Both the position numbers and the translations under genes were made by a program. A DNA stretch of 64,000 nt, taken from assembly GCF_012184415.1 (NCBI RefSeq), contig NZ_VTOX01000001.1, positions 186,001 through 250,000 on the forward strand, read 5' to 3'. The first letter of the stretch is position 1, and the number at the start of each line of letters is the position of its first letter. Under the pieces are notes generated by a model, which had not been told where the DNA came from, ran no database searches, and saw nothing but the letters and a program-made list of their open reading frames with translations. Shown here one piece after another: positions 1 through 9,463 of this stretch. Origin of the DNA: Ramlibacter lithotrophicus. Lineage in GTDB: Bacteria > Pseudomonadota > Gammaproteobacteria > Burkholderiales > Burkholderiaceae_C.

Positions 1-1
1 C

Positions 2-412
2 CCGGGCTGCGTGCTGGTCGCTTCCGCCTCCTTCTGGGAGGGCGTCGACGTCCCGGGCGACGCCTTGCAGCTCGTGGTGATCGACAAGCTGCCATTCCCA
101 CCGCCGGGCGACCCCCTGGTGGAGGCGCGGGCGCAGCGCCTGCAGTCGCAGGGGCGCAGTCCCTTCAACGACTACTTCGTGCCGGAGGCGGCGGTCGCCC
201 TGAAGCAGGGCGCGGGCCGGCTGATCCGGCGCGAATCGGACCGCGGCATGCTGGTGGTGTGCGACACCCGGCTGGCGACGATGGGGTATGGCCGGCGCCT
301 GCTGGCGGCGTTGCCGCCGATGCGGCGTGTCGCGACGCGGGAGGAGTTCGCGGCGGTGCTGGAGGAGCTGGCGGCTACCAGATCCGCCACCACGGACCCT
401 GCGCTGACCTGA
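2..412 (+). CDS. dinG: DinG/YoaA-family ATP-dependent helicase, C-terminal fragment
   Basis: This is the 3' end of a superfamily 2 helicase gene whose start lies before the window. The visible 136 residues carry the late helicase motifs of the XPD/DinG group: SFWEGVDVPG (motif V region) and QGAGRLIRR (motif VI with its arginine finger), then a short variable tail. Known family members unwind 5'-to-3', many through an Fe-S cluster in the missing N-terminal half, and act in repair and replication-transcription conflicts. The last 38 bases overlap the 3' end of bamD on the opposite strand. Family assignment is firm; dinG versus yoaA cannot be settled from this part. Confidence 0.85.
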   Translation, partial: PGCVLVASASFWEGVDVPGDALQLVVIDKLPFPPPGDPLVEARAQRLQSQGRSPFNDYFVPEAAVALKQGAGRLIRRESDRGMLVVCDTRLATMGYGRRLLAALPPMRRVATREEFAAVLEELAATRSATTDPALT

Positions 413-1175
413 AGCCGCGGGTGAGGTAGTCGCTGTTGGGATAGTTCGTGGCGAGCACGCGCTTGGCGTCGTCCCGCAGCTGCTCGAGGCCCAGCGCGTC
501 GTACGACCGCACCAGGATGAACAGCGCTTCCTCGAGCGCCGGCACGCCCTGGTAGTCGGTCAGCGCGTTCTGCGCCCGGCTGATCGCCGCGACGTAGGCG
601 CCGCGCTGGAAGTAGTAGCGGGCGACGTGCACCTCGTACTGCGCCAGCGAATTGACGATGTACGTCATGCGGGCCTTGGCATCGGGGGTGTAGCGCGAGT
701 CCGGGAAACGCGCGACCAGTTCCTTGAACGCCTCGAACGACTCCTTGGCCGCCTTCTGGTCGCGCTCCGACAGGTCCTGGCGGGCGAGAAAGGAGAAAGG
801 ACCGAGTTCGTCGTTGAAGTTGACCAGCCCCTTGAGGTACAGCGCGTAGTCGAGCGCCGGGCTCGCCGGGTGCAGCTTCATGAAGCGGTCGAGCGCCGCG
901 ATCGCCTGCGCCTGGTCGCCGGCCTTGAAGTGCGCATAGGCCTTCTCCAGCTGGGCCTGCTGCGCCAGCGGGGTGCCGGCGGCGCGTCCTTCGAGCTTCT
1001 CGAACAGCGGGATGGCCTTGTCGTACGAGCCGGCCGCGACTTCGTCCCTGGCCTGCGCGTAGATCTTGTTGGGGCTCCAGGCGGCGGTCGCGTCATCGGG
1101 CGTCGAGGAACACGCCCCCAGCATCGCGGCGGCGAGTGCCAGGACGGGAACGGCCGATAATTTGGCACGCAGCAT
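375..1175 (-). CDS. bamD: Outer membrane assembly lipoprotein BamD
   Basis: BamD is the essential lipoprotein of the BAM complex that folds beta-barrel proteins into the outer membrane. The 266-residue product has a lipoprotein signal with lipobox LGAC (lipidated Cys22) followed by TPR-like helical repeats over the rest of the chain (for example LDRFMKLHPASP and FKELVARFPDSRYTPDAKAR), as in BamD/ComL. The ATG at 1175 gives the best signal peptide; a TTG three codons upstream is the alternative. It is divergent from rluD, and its 3' end overlaps the helicase gene. A TAGAAT hexamer 33 bases upstream could be its -10 box. Confidence 0.95.
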   Translation of the reverse strand: MLRAKLSAVPVLALAAAMLGACSSTPDDATAAWSPNKIYAQARDEVAAGSYDKAIPLFEKLEGRAAGTPLAQQAQLEKAYAHFKAGDQAQAIAALDRFMKLHPASPALDYALYLKGLVNFNDELGPFSFLARQDLSERDQKAAKESFEAFKELVARFPDSRYTPDAKARMTYIVNSLAQYEVHVARYYFQRGAYVAAISRAQNALTDYQGVPALEEALFILVRSYDALGLEQLRDDAKRVLATNYPNSDYLTRGFRSAQGPWWRIW

Positions 1176-1189
1176 GGGTCGCAACTTTC

Positions 1190-2224
1190 TTGAAACAGGG
1201 CAAATTCATTCTATCAGCCGACCCTCTGGCGACTGACGCCGCGGCCGGCTTCGAGGACGCCGCCGACGCCGGGCCCGAAGCCGAATTCCGGCCCTTCGTG
1301 ATCGCCCCCGGCCAGCACGGCGAGCGCCTCGACCGGGCCCTGGCCGTCCTGGTGCCGGAGTTCTCGCGCAGCTACCTGCAGCAGTTGATCGATGCCGGGG
1401 CCGTCACCATCGGCGGCGCCGCGGCGCGCCGGTCGTCGCAGCGCGTCAAGGCCGGTGACGAAGGGGTGGTCGAACTGCGGCCGACGCCGCAGAGCCAGGC
1501 GTTCCGGCCGGAGCGGATGGCGCTTTCGGTGGTGTTCGAGGACGAGCACCTGCTCGTGATCGACAAGCCGGCCGGGCTGGTGGTGCATCCGGCCCCCGGC
1601 AACTGGAGCGGCACCTTGCTCAATGGCCTGCTGGCGCGCGACGCCGGCGCCGCGCTGCTGCCGCGCGCCGGCATCGTCCACCGCCTCGACAAGGACACTT
1701 CGGGCCTGATGGTGGTGGCGCGCACCCGGGCCACGATGGACGCCCTGGTGGGCCTGATCGGCGCGCGCGAGGTGACGCGCCAGTACGTCGCGCTGGCGCA
1801 CCGTCCGTGGAGCGGCCCCGGGATCCGCCACGTCGAGGCGCCGATCGGACGCGACCCGCGCAACCGGCTGCGCATGGCGGTGGTCGAAGGCGGCAAGCCG
1901 GCGGCGACGACCTTCGAGCGCCTGCAGGCCTGCGACCGCGGCTGCTGGGTCCGCGCCACGCTCCACACCGGCCGCACCCACCAGATCCGCGTCCACATGG
2001 CGCACATCGGTCACCCGCTGGTGGCGGACGAGGTCTACGGCGGCGCGCCGGCCGCCGGCCTGCAACGCCAGGCGTTGCACGCGTTCCGGCTGGCGTTCCG
2101 GCACCCCGCGACCGGGGCCGCGCTGGAGTTCGAGGCGCCGCTGCCGGCGGACCTCGCCGCCGCGCTCGCGCTCTGGGGCCTGCGTTACAATGGGCGCGAA
2201 TGGCTCACGAGCCACGCCCCTTAG
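1190..2224 (+). CDS. rluD: 23S rRNA pseudouridine synthase RluD
   Basis: RluD makes pseudouridines 1911, 1915 and 1917 in helix 69 of 23S rRNA. The protein has an N-terminal S4 RNA-binding domain (GERLDRALAVL onward) and the RluA-family catalytic core with HRLDKDTSGLMV, whose aspartate near residue 167 is the catalytic base, plus the later GRTHQIRVHMAHIGHPL block. The start is uncertain: the TTG at 1190 (344 residues) fits family N-termini best, while a GTG at 1136 would run into bamD. The rluD/bamD divergent pair is conserved in betaproteobacteria. Confidence 0.92.
   Translation: MKQGKFILSADPLATDAAAGFEDAADAGPEAEFRPFVIAPGQHGERLDRALAVLVPEFSRSYLQQLIDAGAVTIGGAAARRSSQRVKAGDEGVVELRPTPQSQAFRPERMALSVVFEDEHLLVIDKPAGLVVHPAPGNWSGTLLNGLLARDAGAALLPRAGIVHRLDKDTSGLMVVARTRATMDALVGLIGAREVTRQYVALAHRPWSGPGIRHVEAPIGRDPRNRLRMAVVEGGKPAATTFERLQACDRGCWVRATLHTGRTHQIRVHMAHIGHPLVADEVYGGAPAAGLQRQALHAFRLAFRHPATGAALEFEAPLPADLAAALALWGLRYNGREWLTSHAP
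1208..1213 (-). promoter_or_regulatory. Candidate -10 box for bamD
   Basis: On the minus strand this reads TAGAAT, five of six matches to the sigma-70 -10 consensus, 33 bases before the bamD ATG. No good -35 hexamer is seen at 16-18 bases, so this is an inference from one element. The site lies just inside the 5' part of rluD. Confidence 0.35.
2186..2191 (+). promoter_or_regulatory. Candidate -10 box for scpB
   Basis: TACAAT lies inside the last codons of rluD, about 148 bases before the scpB start. It is a good -10 match without a clear -35 partner. If used, it gives scpB a long leader across the 114-base gap. Weak, single-element evidence. Confidence 0.3.
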
Positions 2225-2338
2225 CCTCGGGGGCCACCGCCACCAGCCGCTGGTTGTTGCGCGGCCCCGCCAGAAAAAACCGCCCCTGTTCAGCCCTGAG
2301 ACGCGCCACCGGCGCGCCTCTTCCCGGAACGGCACGAC

Positions 2339-3007
2339 ATGAATACGACGGATGCCAGGCGCGTCCTCGAAACCGCCCTGATCTGCGCGCAGCAACCGCT
2401 CCCGGTGCGGGAGTTGCGCGTGCTCTTCAACGACGAACTCGGCGCCGACACCATCAAGAGCCTGCTCGGGGACCTGCAGCAGGAGTGGGCGCAGCGCGGG
2501 GTCGAACTGGTGCAGGTGGCCAGCGGCTGGCGCTTCCAGAGCCGGCCCGCGATGCGCGAATACCTGGACCGGCTGCATCCGGAAAAGCCGCCCCGCTATA
2601 CCCGGGCCGTGCTCGAGACGCTGGCGATCATCGCCTACCGGCAGCCGGTCACGCGCGGCGACATGGAGGAAATCCGCGGCGTCACGATCAACGCGCTGAT
2701 CCTCAAGCAGCTCGAGGATCGCGGGTGGATCGAGGTGATCGGCCACCGCGAGGCGCCGGGCCGCCCGGCGCTGTTCGCCACCACGCGCCAGTTCCTCGAC
2801 GACCTCGGACTCGCGTCCCTCGACCAGCTGCCGGTCCTGGAAACGCCGGCGCAGCAAGCCGGAATCCTTTCTTCGCTCGGCCCGGCCGGCGACGACAACC
2901 AGCCGAGCCTGGACATCGAAACACCTGCCGAGCCCGTGGTCGCGGACGCGGTTGCCGCCACGGATGAACGCGCCGACGACGACCAGGCGCAAGCTGTCGA
3001 GACCTGA
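2339..3007 (+). CDS. scpB: Segregation and condensation protein B (ScpB)
   Basis: ScpB is the winged-helix partner of ScpA and SMC in chromosome condensation and segregation. The 222-residue product shows the two winged-helix units typical of the family, with the signature [23 protein letters not shown] split across residues about 90-115 and the GRPALFATT segment near residue 140. The last 60 residues are acidic and probably disordered. The ATG at 2339 is clear, and the gene ends 3 bases before rluB, so the two are probably co-transcribed. No scpA is present in the window. Confidence 0.94.
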   Translation: MNTTDARRVLETALICAQQPLPVRELRVLFNDELGADTIKSLLGDLQQEWAQRGVELVQVASGWRFQSRPAMREYLDRLHPEKPPRYTRAVLETLAIIAYRQPVTRGDMEEIRGVTINALILKQLEDRGWIEVIGHREAPGRPALFATTRQFLDDLGLASLDQLPVLETPAQQAGILSSLGPAGDDNQPSLDIETPAEPVVADAVAATDERADDDQAQAVET

Positions 3008-3010
3008 AGC

Positions 3011-4504
3011 ATGAACGAATCTGAACCCGGCGCAGCGCCCGCACCCCTCGCCGACGAGGCCGCCAACAAGGACGACCTCGCGGTGCCGGCGGCGCCGGCC
3101 ACGGGGGGCGAAGTGTCCGTCGCCGCGTCCAACGACGGCGACGAGGCGCCACCGGCGCGCGTCGCCGGCGAACGCGACGAGCAGCCGCGGGATGAAGCCG
3201 GGGGCGTCGGCGAGGAGGGCAGCGACGACGACGACGATGACGAAGACGAGGGTGGCAACCGGCGCCGCCGCAAGCGGGTCGCCGAACCGGCGGCCGCGCC
3301 GATCCGGTTCGCCGACGTCGTCTCGGGCCAGTTCGACGCCCAGGCCGAGAGCGAGGAGGCGGGCGCCGCCAAGCGGGTGCTGGCGCCGCAGGCCGAAACG
3401 CCCAAGCTGCACAAGGTGCTCGCACAGGCGGGCCTGGGTTCGCGGCTTGAGATGGAACAGCTGATCATGGAAGGGCGGATCTCGGTCAACAACGAGCCGG
3501 CCCACATCGGACAGCGCATCCAGTACGGCGACCAGATCAAGGTCAACGGCAAGCCGATCCGGTTCCGCATCGCCCCGCCGCCGGCGCGCGTCATCGCGTA
3601 CCACAAGCCGGTGGGCGAAGTGGTGACCACCGACGACCCGCAGAACCGGCCGACCGTGTTCCGCAAGCTGCCGAAGCTGCAGCAGGGCAAGTGGCAGTCG
3701 GTGGGCCGGCTGGACCTCAATACCGAGGGGCTCCTGCTGTTCACGAGCTCCGGCGAACTGGCCAACAAGCTGATGCACCCCCGCTTCGGTCTCGAGCGCG
3801 AATACGCCGTGCGAGTGCTGGGCGCCCTCAGCAACGAGGAAAAGCAGCGGCTGCTCGATGGCATCGAACTCGAGGACGGGCGGGCGCAGTTCGGCTCGAT
3901 CGAGGAGGGCGGTGGCGAGGGTGCCAACACCTGGTACCGCGTGACGATTTCGGAAGGACGCAACCGCGAGGTGAGGCGCCTGTTCGAGGCCCTGGGCCAT
4001 GCCGTCAGCCGCCTGATCCGCATCCGCTACGGCGCCATGATGCTGCCGCGCGGACTCAAGCGCGGCGCCTGGATGGAACTCGACGAGCGCGACATCCAGG
4101 CGTTGATGCGGGCCGCGGGCGACAACTCCGGCGGCCGCCCGGCGCCGCGTGGCGATGGCGCATCCGAGGGCGAAGGCGGCGGGCGCAACCGACGGCGCGG
4201 CCGCGGCGGCAACCGGGCGGGCGGCCCCGAAGGTGCGCCGCGCAACCAGGGCCAGCCCGGCCAGCGCGGCAACAACGCCGGTGGCGGCCAGCAGCGCCGC
4301 AAGGAGCGCGGCGACCGCGGCGACCGGCCCGGTGGCGCGCAACCCGACCCGATGAAAACCTCCTTCGGCTACATCGGCGCGGACAGCTTCACACGGCAAC
4401 GGCAGGGGCAGGGCGCCAGCCAGGGCCAGCGCCGCCGAGGAGGAGGCGGCGGTGGCGGCGGCGGCGGCGGCGGGCAGCGCCGCGGCGGCGGCCGCGGACG
4501 CTGA
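3011..4504 (+). CDS. rluB: 23S rRNA pseudouridine synthase B with long low-complexity tails
   Basis: RluB converts U2605 of 23S rRNA to pseudouridine. The central part has an S4 domain (about residues 132-190) and the RsuA/RluB core with [13 protein letters not shown] (catalytic Asp near 235) and the [12 protein letters not shown] block. The 497-residue length is well above the roughly 290 of E. coli RluB. The excess is an N-terminal Glu/Asp/Ala-rich stretch (about 1-125, with a run of seven aspartates) and a C-terminal Gly/Arg/Gln-rich tail (about 375-497) ending in a run of glycines. The basic tail resembles RNA-binding RGG regions; that role is inferred. Confidence 0.93.
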   Translation: MNESEPGAAPAPLADEAANKDDLAVPAAPATGGEVSVAASNDGDEAPPARVAGERDEQPRDEAGGVGEEGSDDDDDDEDEGGNRRRRKRVAEPAAAPIRFADVVSGQFDAQAESEEAGAAKRVLAPQAETPKLHKVLAQAGLGSRLEMEQLIMEGRISVNNEPAHIGQRIQYGDQIKVNGKPIRFRIAPPPARVIAYHKPVGEVVTTDDPQNRPTVFRKLPKLQQGKWQSVGRLDLNTEGLLLFTSSGELANKLMHPRFGLEREYAVRVLGALSNEEKQRLLDGIELEDGRAQFGSIEEGGGEGANTWYRVTISEGRNREVRRLFEALGHAVSRLIRIRYGAMMLPRGLKRGAWMELDERDIQALMRAAGDNSGGRPAPRGDGASEGEGGGRNRRRGRGGNRAGGPEGAPRNQGQPGQRGNNAGGGQQRRKERGDRGDRPGGAQPDPMKTSFGYIGADSFTRQRQGQGASQGQRRRGGGGGGGGGGGGQRRGGGRGR

Positions 4505-4585
4505 GGGCCCGTCCACCCGGCCCCTCGCGGCCTGGAGCCGGCAACCCGAGGCGCCGGTGCGGCGGCTCCGATCCGCTCGCCCGGT

Positions 4586-4591
4586 TAAAAT
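4586..4591 (+). promoter_or_regulatory. Candidate -10 box for ndk
   Basis: TAAAAT (five of six to consensus) lies 97 bases before the ndk ATG in the 178-base gap after rluB. The same local context, CCGG then TAAAAT, recurs upstream of hisZ. No convincing -35 is seen. Confidence 0.4.
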
Positions 4592-4613
4592 CAATGGCTT
4601 TGCCGAACTTCTG

Positions 4614-4642
4614 CGGCCCCGCGTGCTCCCACAGCGGGGCCG
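4614..4642 (+). other. Perfect 9-bp hairpin in the ndk leader
   Basis: The arms CGGCCCCGC and GCGGGGCCG pair perfectly around an 11-base loop, 41 bases before the ndk start and downstream of the TAAAAT box. No T run follows, so it is not a classical terminator. It could be a leader structure affecting ndk mRNA stability or simply mark the end of the rluB transcript. Confidence 0.4.
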
Positions 4643-4682
4643 TTGCACACTTTTCACACCAACCTAGCTCAGGAACATCCAG

Positions 4683-5108
4683 ATGGCTCTCGAACGCACC
4701 CTCTCCATCATCAAGCCCGACGCCGTGGCCAAGAACGTCATCGGCCAGATCTACGCGCGCTTCGAAGCCGCCGGCCTGAAGGTCGCCGCCGCCCGCATGG
4801 CCCACCTGTCGCGCCGCGAAGCCGAGCAGTTCTACGCCGTCCACAAGGAGCGTCCCTTCTTCAAGGACCTGGTCGAGTTCATGATCTCCGGCCCGGTGAT
4901 GATCCAGGTGCTCGAGGGCGAAAACGCCATCGCGAAGAACCGCGAGCTGATGGGCGCGACCGACCCCAAGAAGGCCGACAAGGGAACGATCCGCGCCGAC
5001 TTCGCCGACAGCATCGATGCCAATGCCGTGCATGGCTCCGACGCCCCCGAAACCGCCAAGGTGGAAGTGAGCTTCTTCTTCCCCGGCATGAACGTCTATT
5101 CCCGCTGA
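4683..5108 (+). CDS. ndk: Nucleoside diphosphate kinase
   Basis: Ndk moves the gamma phosphate of ATP to nucleoside diphosphates through a phosphohistidine. The 141-residue product is full length and shows the active-site segment NAVHGSDA with the phosphorylated His117, the N-terminal [12 protein letters not shown] strand and the KERPFF/ISGPV elements of the NDK fold. The AGGAACATCCAG stretch before the ATG holds a modest ribosome site. It precedes rlmN as in many betaproteobacteria. Confidence 0.97.
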   Translation: MALERTLSIIKPDAVAKNVIGQIYARFEAAGLKVAAARMAHLSRREAEQFYAVHKERPFFKDLVEFMISGPVMIQVLEGENAIAKNRELMGATDPKKADKGTIRADFADSIDANAVHGSDAPETAKVEVSFFFPGMNVYSR

Positions 5109-5208
5109 GCATGTGCCTTGAACGCCCCGCCACCGCCGGCCGCCCCCCGGGCGCTCGCCGGCCTGCGCGGGGCGGGCAGGGGACGTGCCGCGCGGGCACC
5201 GCCGCCCG

Positions 5209-6357
5209 ATGAACACCAACCTGCTCGATCTCGACCTCGACGGCCTGGCCGCCTTCTGCGAAGGGCTGGGCGAGAAGCGCTTCCGCGCCACCCAGCTGTT
5301 TCGCTGGATCCACCAGCGCGGCGCCCGCGACTTCGCGCAGATGAGCGACCTGGCGAAATCCCTGCGCGAGAAGCTCGCCGTCCACGCCCGCATCGAGGGA
5401 CTGTCCGTCATCTCCAGCCACGAGTCCGCCGACGGCACCATCAAGTGGCTGTTCGACGTCGGCGGCGGCAACGCGGTCGAAGCCGTGTTCATCCCCGAGG
5501 ACGACCGCGGCACCTTGTGCATCTCCTCGCAGGCGGGCTGCGCCGTCGGCTGCCGCTTCTGCTCCACCGGCCACCAGGGCTTCGCGCGCAACCTCACCAC
5601 CGGCGAGATCGTCGGCCAGCTGTGGTTCGCGGAGCACTTCCTGCGCGGCCACCTGAAGACCGGCGAGCGCGTCATCTCCAACGTCGTGATGATGGGGATG
5701 GGCGAGCCGCTGCAGAACTATTCGGCCCTGGTGCCGGCGCTGCGGGTGATGCTGGACGATCATGGCTACGGGCTGTCGCGCCGCCGCGTGACGGTGTCCA
5801 CCTCTGGCATGGTGCGCAACATCGACAAACTGGGCGAGGAATGCCCGGTGGCGCTGGCCGTGTCGCTGCACGCGCCGAACAACGAGCTGCGCGACCACCT
5901 GGTGCCGCTGAACCGCAAGCACTGCCTGGAGGACCTGCTCGACGCGTGCAACCGCTACCTGGAACACGCGCCGCGCGACTTCATCACCTTCGAGTACTGC
6001 ATGCTCGATGGCGTCAACGACCAGCCGGAGCACGCTCGCCAGCTGATCGACCTGGTGAAGCACCACGGCGGCACCGGTGTCCCCTGCAAGTTCAACCTGA
6101 TTCCGTTTAATCCATTTCCTGAATCCGGCCTGACGCGTTCGCCCCACAAACAGGTGGTCGCGTTCGCGAAATTGCTGAGCGATGCTGGTATCGTCACGAC
6201 TGTGCGGAAGACCAGAGGGGACGACATCGCCGCGGCCTGCGGACAGCTGGCGGGCGACGTCCAGGACCGCACCCGTGTGGGCGAGCGCATCGCCCGGCAA
6301 CGCACGATCATGCTCAAGCCGGTGCCGGCCGCCATGGCAGTGCGCGACGAGGAGTGA
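5209..6357 (+). CDS. rlmN: Dual-specificity 23S rRNA/tRNA C2-adenine methyltransferase RlmN
   Basis: RlmN is a radical-SAM enzyme that methylates A2503 of 23S rRNA and A37 of some tRNAs. The protein (382 residues from the ATG at 5209) has the Fe-S motif CxxxCxxC at Cys111, Cys115 and Cys118, followed by [11 protein letters not shown], the MMGMGEPL motif, and the cysteine of [11 protein letters not shown] near residue 265. The C-terminal [18 protein letters not shown] holds the methyl-carrying cysteine. A start eight codons further up is possible but lacks a better ribosome site. Its stop overlaps a GTG that could begin the next gene. Confidence 0.96.
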   Translation: MNTNLLDLDLDGLAAFCEGLGEKRFRATQLFRWIHQRGARDFAQMSDLAKSLREKLAVHARIEGLSVISSHESADGTIKWLFDVGGGNAVEAVFIPEDDRGTLCISSQAGCAVGCRFCSTGHQGFARNLTTGEIVGQLWFAEHFLRGHLKTGERVISNVVMMGMGEPLQNYSALVPALRVMLDDHGYGLSRRRVTVSTSGMVRNIDKLGEECPVALAVSLHAPNNELRDHLVPLNRKHCLEDLLDACNRYLEHAPRDFITFEYCMLDGVNDQPEHARQLIDLVKHHGGTGVPCKFNLIPFNPFPESGLTRSPHKQVVAFAKLLSDAGIVTTVRKTRGDDIAAACGQLAGDVQDRTRVGERIARQRTIMLKPVPAAMAVRDEE

Positions 6358-6359
6358 AC

Positions 6360-7187
6360 ATGGCAAGGTCCGTCGCCACGACGTGGAACGCGCGGCGCAG
6401 CCCGCACTGGGCGGTGCTGGCCGGCGCGCTGCTGCTGGCGCTGGCCGGATGCGCTTCCCAGCCCGCCGACCTGGCGGCCAGCCGCGATCCCCTCACCGAA
6501 TCGGACGAGCCCGAGTCGCGCAAGCGCGCGCGCATCCGGATGGAGCTCGCCGTGGGCTACTTCGACCAGGGCAAGACCGACATCGCGCTCGACGAGCTGA
6601 AGCAGGTGATCGCGGCCGATCCCGCCTTCCCCGACGCCTACAACCTGCGCGGGCTGATCTACATGCGGCTGAACGACCAGCGCCAGGCCGAGGAGAGCTT
6701 CCGGCGCGCCGTCGCGCTGAACCCGCGCGATTCCAACGTGCAGCACAACTATGGCTGGCTCCTGTGCCAGCAGGCCCGCTACGACGAGGCGCAGCGCGCC
6801 TTCGACGTCGCCATGGCCAATCCGGTGTACGGCGGCCGCGCCAAGACGCTGCTGACCCAGGGCCTGTGCCAGGCGCGGGCCGGGCGCACGGCGCAGGCCG
6901 AGCAGAGCCTGGCGCGGGCCTACGAACTGGACGCCGGCAATCCGGTCACCGGATACAACCTGGCGCAGCTGCTGTACCGGCGGGGCGAGTTCCAGCGCGC
7001 GCAGTTCTACATCCGCCGCCTGAACAACACCGAGCTGGCGAACGCCGAGACGCTGTGGCTCGGCGTGAAGGTGGAGCGCCGGATGAACGACCAGGTGGCC
7101 ATGCGCCAGCTCGGCGAGCAGCTGAAGAAGCGCTTCGGCCAGTCGCGGGAGGCGATCGCGTACGAGCGGGGAGCCTTCGATGATTGA
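6360..7187 (+). CDS. pilW: Type IV pilus biogenesis lipoprotein PilW (PilF), TPR protein
   Basis: The 275-residue product has a signal peptide with lipobox LAGC (Cys31) and about five to six tetratricopeptide repeats, including KQVIAADPAFPDAYNLRGLIYM and RRAVALNPRDSNVQHNYGWLL. This is the pattern of PilF/PilW, the outer-membrane pilotin needed for PilQ secretin assembly. The gene position between rlmN and rodZ/ispG is the conserved one. The ATG at 6360 follows a GTG at 6354 that overlaps the rlmN stop. The last 8 bases overlap rodZ. No other pilus gene is in the window. Confidence 0.88.
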   Translation: MARSVATTWNARRSPHWAVLAGALLLALAGCASQPADLAASRDPLTESDEPESRKRARIRMELAVGYFDQGKTDIALDELKQVIAADPAFPDAYNLRGLIYMRLNDQRQAEESFRRAVALNPRDSNVQHNYGWLLCQQARYDEAQRAFDVAMANPVYGGRAKTLLTQGLCQARAGRTAQAEQSLARAYELDAGNPVTGYNLAQLLYRRGEFQRAQFYIRRLNNTELANAETLWLGVKVERRMNDQVAMRQLGEQLKKRFGQSREAIAYERGAFDD

Positions 7188-8127
7188 GGTGGGCGCACCG
7201 GAAGCGCGCGGCACGGATCCGGCGGCCGCCGCCGCGCAGGCGCAGACGGCCGGCGCAATGCTGCGCAACGCGCGCGAGGCGGCGGGGCTGCACGTCGCCG
7301 CGCTGGCCGTGGCGATGAAGGTGCCGGTGGCCAAGCTCGATGCGCTGGAGAACGACCGCCACGACCTGCTGCCCGACGCGGTGTTCGCCCGGGCGCTGGC
7401 CGCGAGCGTCTGCCGCACGCTCAAGATCGACGCCGCGCCGGTGCTGGCACGGCTGCCGCAGACCGGCAAGCCGCGGCTGGTGCAGGATACCGACGGCCTC
7501 AACGCGCCGTTCCGCAGCCCGCGCGACACGGTGTCCTCGCACTGGAAGGACCAGCTCACCCGGCCGGTGGCGCTGATCGTGGGCGCGCTGCTGGTCGGCG
7601 CGCTGGTCGTGCTGCTGTTGCCACGGCACCCGGACGAGGGTGCCCCGGTCGCCGGCACTTCCTCGACCGAGGCTGCGGCCACGGCGTCCCCGACGGCGCC
7701 GGCAGCCGGCCGCGAAACCGCGGCGCCGGCTCCGGCTGCGGTCACGGCGCCGGCGGAGGTCATGACGGCCTCCGTGGCCATGGCCCCGCCCGCGGCCGCG
7801 GCTGCGCCGCCCGCTCCCGCCGTACCCGCGGCCAGTGCCGCGGCTTCGACCGCCGCCGCCGCTGCTTCGGCCCCGGCCGCGCCGGTGGCCACCGGGGTGA
7901 TCGTGTTCCGCGCCAGCGCGCAGTCGTGGATCGAGGTGCGCGACGCCAAGGGCGCCGTCCCGGTGCGCAAGCTGCTCTCGACCGGCGAGACCGCCGGCGC
8001 GTCCGGCGCCATGCCGCTGCAGGTGACCGTCGGCAACGCCGGCGCGACCGAGGTGCAGGTGCGGGGCAAGCCGTTCGACCTGCGCGCGATCACCCGCGAC
8101 AACGTTGCCCGATTCGAGGTGAAATGA
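7180..8127 (+). CDS. rodZ: RodZ-family cytoskeleton protein
   Basis: RodZ links MreB filaments to the elongation machinery. The 315-residue product has a cytoplasmic Cro-type helix-turn-helix domain (about residues 25-95, [19 protein letters not shown]), one membrane span (about 129-147), an Ala/Pro-rich periplasmic linker (about 155-240) and a C-terminal DUF4115 domain ([18 protein letters not shown] onward). It overlaps pilW by 8 bases and ispG by 4 (ATGA), so translation is probably coupled. The very alanine-rich linker is long but normal for this group. Confidence 0.9.
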   Translation: MIEVGAPEARGTDPAAAAAQAQTAGAMLRNAREAAGLHVAALAVAMKVPVAKLDALENDRHDLLPDAVFARALAASVCRTLKIDAAPVLARLPQTGKPRLVQDTDGLNAPFRSPRDTVSSHWKDQLTRPVALIVGALLVGALVVLLLPRHPDEGAPVAGTSSTEAAATASPTAPAAGRETAAPAPAAVTAPAEVMTASVAMAPPAAAAAPPAPAVPAASAAASTAAAAASAPAAPVATGVIVFRASAQSWIEVRDAKGAVPVRKLLSTGETAGASGAMPLQVTVGNAGATEVQVRGKPFDLRAITRDNVARFEVK

Positions 8128-9380
8128 CCGATTCCTGCCTGCCAGTGGCGCCGGCGGCGCCACTCCCCCGCCGTTCGCGCCAAGCGCGCGTCCAATGGGG
8201 CGACCGCGTCGTCACCGTGGGCGGTGACGCGCCGGTGCGCGTGCAGTCGATGACCAACACCGACACCCAGGACGCCATCGCCACGGCGATCCAGGTCAAG
8301 GAGCTGGCCGTCGCGGGCTCCGAAATGGTGCGCATCACGGTCAACACGCCCGAGGCCGCGGCGCAGGTGCCGTACATCCGCGAGCAGCTCGACCGGATGG
8401 GGATCGACGTGCCTTTGGTCGGCGATTTCCACTACAACGGGCACCGCCTGCTCACCGACTTCCCCGAGTGCGCGCAGGCGCTGTCCAAGTACCGCATCAA
8501 TCCCGGCAACGTCGGCAAGGGCGACAAGCACGACCGCCAGTTCGCCCAGATGATTGAGGCCGCGGTCCGCTGGAACAAGGTGGTGCGCATCGGCGTCAAC
8601 TGGGGCAGCCTCGACCAGGACCTGCTCGCCCGCCTGATGGACGAGAACAGCCGGCGTGGCGAGCCGTGGGAAGCCAGGTCGGTGATGTACGAGGCGCTCG
8701 TGAGCTCCGCCATCGACTCGGCGCGGCGCGCGCAGGAACTCGGGCTGCCGGGCCACCAGATCATCCTCTCGTGCAAGGTGAGCGGGGTGCAGGACCTCGT
8801 CGCCGTCTACCGGGAACTGGCGCGCCGCTGCGACCACCCGCTGCACCTGGGCCTGACCGAGGCCGGGATGGGCACCAAGGGCACGGTGGCCTCCAGCGTC
8901 GCGCTGGGCATCCTCCTGCAGGAGGGCATCGGCGACACGATCCGGGTGTCGCTGACGCCGCAGCCGGGCGAGTCGCGCACGCAGGAGGTGGTGATCGCCT
9001 CCGAGATCCTGCAGGCGCTGGGCCTGCGCCACTTCGTGCCGAGCGTCACGGCCTGCCCCGGCTGCGGACGCACCACCAGCACCACCTTCCAGGAACTGGC
9101 CAAGCAGATCGACGACTACCTGCGGGCGCAGATGCCGGTCTGGCGTTCGAGGCATCCGGGCGTGGAGAACCTGCGCGTGGCGGTGATGGGCTGCATCGTC
9201 AACGGCCCCGGCGAGAGCAAGCATGCCGACATCGGCATCAGCCTGCCGGGCACCGGGGAGGCCCCGGCCGCTCCCGTGTTCATCGACGGCGAAAAGGCGC
9301 TGACCCTGCGCGGCGACAACATCGCCGCCGAGTTCCACGAGATCGTGGAGAAGTACGTGCAAGAAAAATACAGGAGCTAG
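8124..9380 (+). CDS. ispG: 4-hydroxy-3-methylbut-2-en-1-yl diphosphate synthase (flavodoxin) IspG
   Basis: IspG makes HMBPP from MEcPP in the MEP isoprenoid pathway, using a 4Fe-4S cluster. The 418-residue product carries the three cluster cysteines in ACPGCGRTT (about 311 and 314) and GCIVNGPGE (about 356), plus [12 protein letters not shown] and [13 protein letters not shown]. The ATG overlaps the rodZ stop as ATGA. An insertion typical of proteobacterial IspG (about residues 155-200) is present. Confidence 0.97.
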   Translation: MTDSCLPVAPAAPLPRRSRQARVQWGDRVVTVGGDAPVRVQSMTNTDTQDAIATAIQVKELAVAGSEMVRITVNTPEAAAQVPYIREQLDRMGIDVPLVGDFHYNGHRLLTDFPECAQALSKYRINPGNVGKGDKHDRQFAQMIEAAVRWNKVVRIGVNWGSLDQDLLARLMDENSRRGEPWEARSVMYEALVSSAIDSARRAQELGLPGHQIILSCKVSGVQDLVAVYRELARRCDHPLHLGLTEAGMGTKGTVASSVALGILLQEGIGDTIRVSLTPQPGESRTQEVVIASEILQALGLRHFVPSVTACPGCGRTTSTTFQELAKQIDDYLRAQMPVWRSRHPGVENLRVAVMGCIVNGPGESKHADIGISLPGTGEAPAAPVFIDGEKALTLRGDNIAAEFHEIVEKYVQEKYRS

Positions 9381-9463
9381 GCGCCGGGGCTGGCGCCGAG
9401 GGAAAGCCAACCGCGCCCACGGTTCCCCTGGCCCCTGCCCCGAGGCCTCAGGCCCCAGACCCT

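Noticed and set aside
1214..4657. A 1147-residue minus-strand open frame across rluD, scpB and rluB
   Set aside because: It is the GC-driven shadow of three well-recognised genes on the plus strand, with no family motif or ribosome site.
5955..9410. A long minus-strand frame over rlmN to ispG
   Set aside because: Antisense to conserved genes with complete domains; composition rich in Arg, Ala and Leu as expected of shadow frames.
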